From: Thermoplasmatota archaeon
Lineage (GTDB): Archaea > Thermoplasmatota > E2 > DHVEG-1
Assembly: GCA_018334795.1 (NCBI GenBank)
Contig: JAGXLH010000112.1
Coordinates: forward strand, 1-5,104
Direction: 5' to 3'
Length of the DNA stretch: 5,104 nt
Shown here: positions 4,564-5,104 of the stretch, piece by piece
How the letters are laid out: each line of letters starts with the position of its first letter
Position numbering within the stretch: position 1 is the stretch's first letter
Notes under the pieces: model-generated
Seen by the model: the letters and a program-made list of their open reading frames with translations, nothing else
The model's database searches: none
What the model was told of the DNA's origin: nothing
Position numbers and translations under genes: made by a program

Positions 4564-4581
4564 TGGTATATTAACATACCA
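4564..4581. promoter_or_regulatory. Candidate operator between divergent genes
   Basis: TGGTAT-A-TTAA-C-ATACCA is an 18-bp palindrome with a single mismatched pair. It lies just upstream of the TATA box of the winged-helix gene (4546-4553) and just before the TATA-like element of the plus-strand gene (4587-4595), so one bound dimer could affect both promoters. The winged-helix protein is the obvious candidate ligand, by position only. Confidence 0.55.
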
Positions 4582-4586
4582 TAATG

Positions 4587-4595
4587 TTAAATAAA
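4587..4595 (+). promoter_or_regulatory. TATA-like element of the plus-strand gene
   Basis: TTAAATAAA is centred about 32 bases before the ATG at 4623, which would give a leader of about 6 bases. The match is moderate. No Shine-Dalgarno site precedes the start codon. Confidence 0.5.
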
Positions 4596-4622
4596 TGTTT
4601 TTAACCGTTTCTCCTATTACTA

Positions 4623-4901
4623 ATGGAACACATGGAAAAACGAGCAATTCAAGCAAAAATACTTCGTAAACTCATGGCCATGAAACCACCGAAATGGGGG
4701 CATTCTCATACTGAAGAAAAAAATCTAATCAAGGGCCTTCCATCTCATCTAAGGGGATCAAAAATAGTTAAAAAAGCGATAAAAGAATTGTACAAAAAAG
4801 AATTTCTCTTAAAGGCCAAAAAAACAGGGGAATGGCATGTCTCATTAAATTCACAGAAAAAACGAGAAATTTATCGATTTCTTGGCTTGCCACCAAGATA
4901 A
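4623..4901 (+). CDS. Small conserved archaeal protein of unknown function
   Basis: A 92-residue basic protein. It starts MEHMEKRAIQAKILRKLMAM, followed by KPPKWGHSHTEEKNLIKGLP (21-40), SHLRGSKIVKKAIKELYKKE (41-60) and TGEWHVSLNSQKKREIYRFL (68-87). I recall the pattern KWG-x-x-HT, then KGLP-x-HLRG, then a helix, then G-x-x-x-VSLN-x-x-K as a widespread archaeal family without an assigned function. The helix-helix-strand order, with a basic helix and a short hairpin, suggests a winged-helix-like nucleic-acid-binding fold; that is inference. The ATG at 4623 is the first in frame; the ATG at 4632 is an alternative three codons later. It is divergent from the winged-helix regulator, with a palindrome between them, so it may be that regulator's target. 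It is the only intact gene on the plus strand here. Confidence 0.85.
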   Translation: MEHMEKRAIQAKILRKLMAMKPPKWGHSHTEEKNLIKGLPSHLRGSKIVKKAIKELYKKEFLLKAKKTGEWHVSLNSQKKREIYRFLGLPPR

Positions 4902-4941
4902 CAATCTACAGTAATTAAAAAGTTCATATGGCAAAGCATTA

Positions 4942-4949
4942 TTTTTTTT
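4942..4949 (+). terminator. T8 terminator after the plus-strand gene
   Basis: Eight consecutive T residues lie 40 bases after the TAA stop with no GC-rich stem before them. This fits archaeal T-tract termination. The remaining bases up to the last repeat copy show no gene I would support. Confidence 0.55.
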
Positions 4950-5060
4950 ATCCACCTTAAAAAAAGATCAGATGCCTCAGATTTTCTGTTCACTGTAGGA
5001 AGAGATGGTAGGTATCCATTGCTTTTGGTATTGTTAGTGTTTTTTGGTCTTGTATGTAGT

Positions 5061-5104
5061 TGATTGATAACCTTGGTGAGTAATCCATCAGACACCTTTC
5101 GCGC
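5061..5104 (-). repeat. Dispersed module-boundary repeat, copy 4 (diverged, cut by window end)
   Basis: TGATTGAT (5061-5068), then CTTGGTGAGT, then CATCAGACACC (5086-5096) line up with TGATTGAT, CTTGTTAAAGT and CAACAGACACC of copy 2, with small insertions. The last 19 bases match copy 2 at 15 positions. The rest of the copy lies beyond the window. Orientation is the same as in the other copies. Confidence 0.6.

Noticed and set aside
4871..5095. Minus-strand 74-codon open frame near the right edge
   Set aside because: It overlaps the 3' end of the well-supported plus-strand gene, crosses poly-A/T tracts and the repeat, and has no recognisable domain or promoter.
1305..5104. CRISPR array
   Set aside because: The copies are roughly 800 to 2000 bases apart with genes between them, and they differ in length and sequence. 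There are no regular spacers.

Overview
The window reads as archaeal DNA. It is AT-rich, with short closely packed genes. Two genes have TATA boxes of the TTTATATA type (1182-1189 and 4546-4553, both read on the minus strand) centred about 28 bases before the start codon, which fits leaderless or nearly leaderless archaeal mRNAs. Transcripts appear to end in poly-T tracts without GC-rich hairpins. Several proteins (the winged-helix regulator at 4192-4521 and the 92-residue protein at 4623-4901) belong, from memory, to families mostly seen in archaea. I cannot place the lineage more precisely, and no housekeeping gene is present to anchor it.

The region is an accessory toxin-antitoxin (TA) island in which almost every gene lies on the minus strand. 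Listed by coordinate it holds: a RelE-like toxin cut by the window edge (1-95) with its antitoxin (92-289) and a palindromic operator (295-321); a decayed nucleotidyltransferase remnant on the plus strand (456-698); a hicB antitoxin (948-1157) with a frameshifted hicA toxin (718-946); a two-gene AbiE-type module (type IV TA), abiEi (2364-3110) then abiEii (1606-2367); a second RelE toxin (3448-3756) with antitoxin (3771-3998) and tandem palindromic operator (3997-4031); a winged-helix regulator (4192-4521); and, divergent from it, a small archaeal protein of unknown role (4623-4901). The toxin and antitoxin genes sit as compact operons, antitoxin first, either overlapping by ATGA, separated by 1 base, or coupled through a Shine-Dalgarno site on the antitoxin stop codon.

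The most unusual signal is a dispersed repeat found four times in one orientation, at 1305-1338, 3254-3324, 4065-4134 and 5061-5104 (the last cut by the window end). Each complete copy lies after the 3' end of one minus-strand module and before the promoter of the next, so the abiE operon and the second RelE operon are each bounded by repeat copies like cassettes in an array. Copies 2 and 3 can form a hairpin. Canonical integron attC core sites were looked for and not found, so this may be a different kind of cassette boundary, a mobile repeat, or a small RNA. Intergenic stretches above 300 bases (290-717, 1158-1605, 3111-3447) hold the operator and pseudogene, repeat 1 with the hicB promoter, and repeat 2 with the abiE promoter; I saw no further convincing genes in them.
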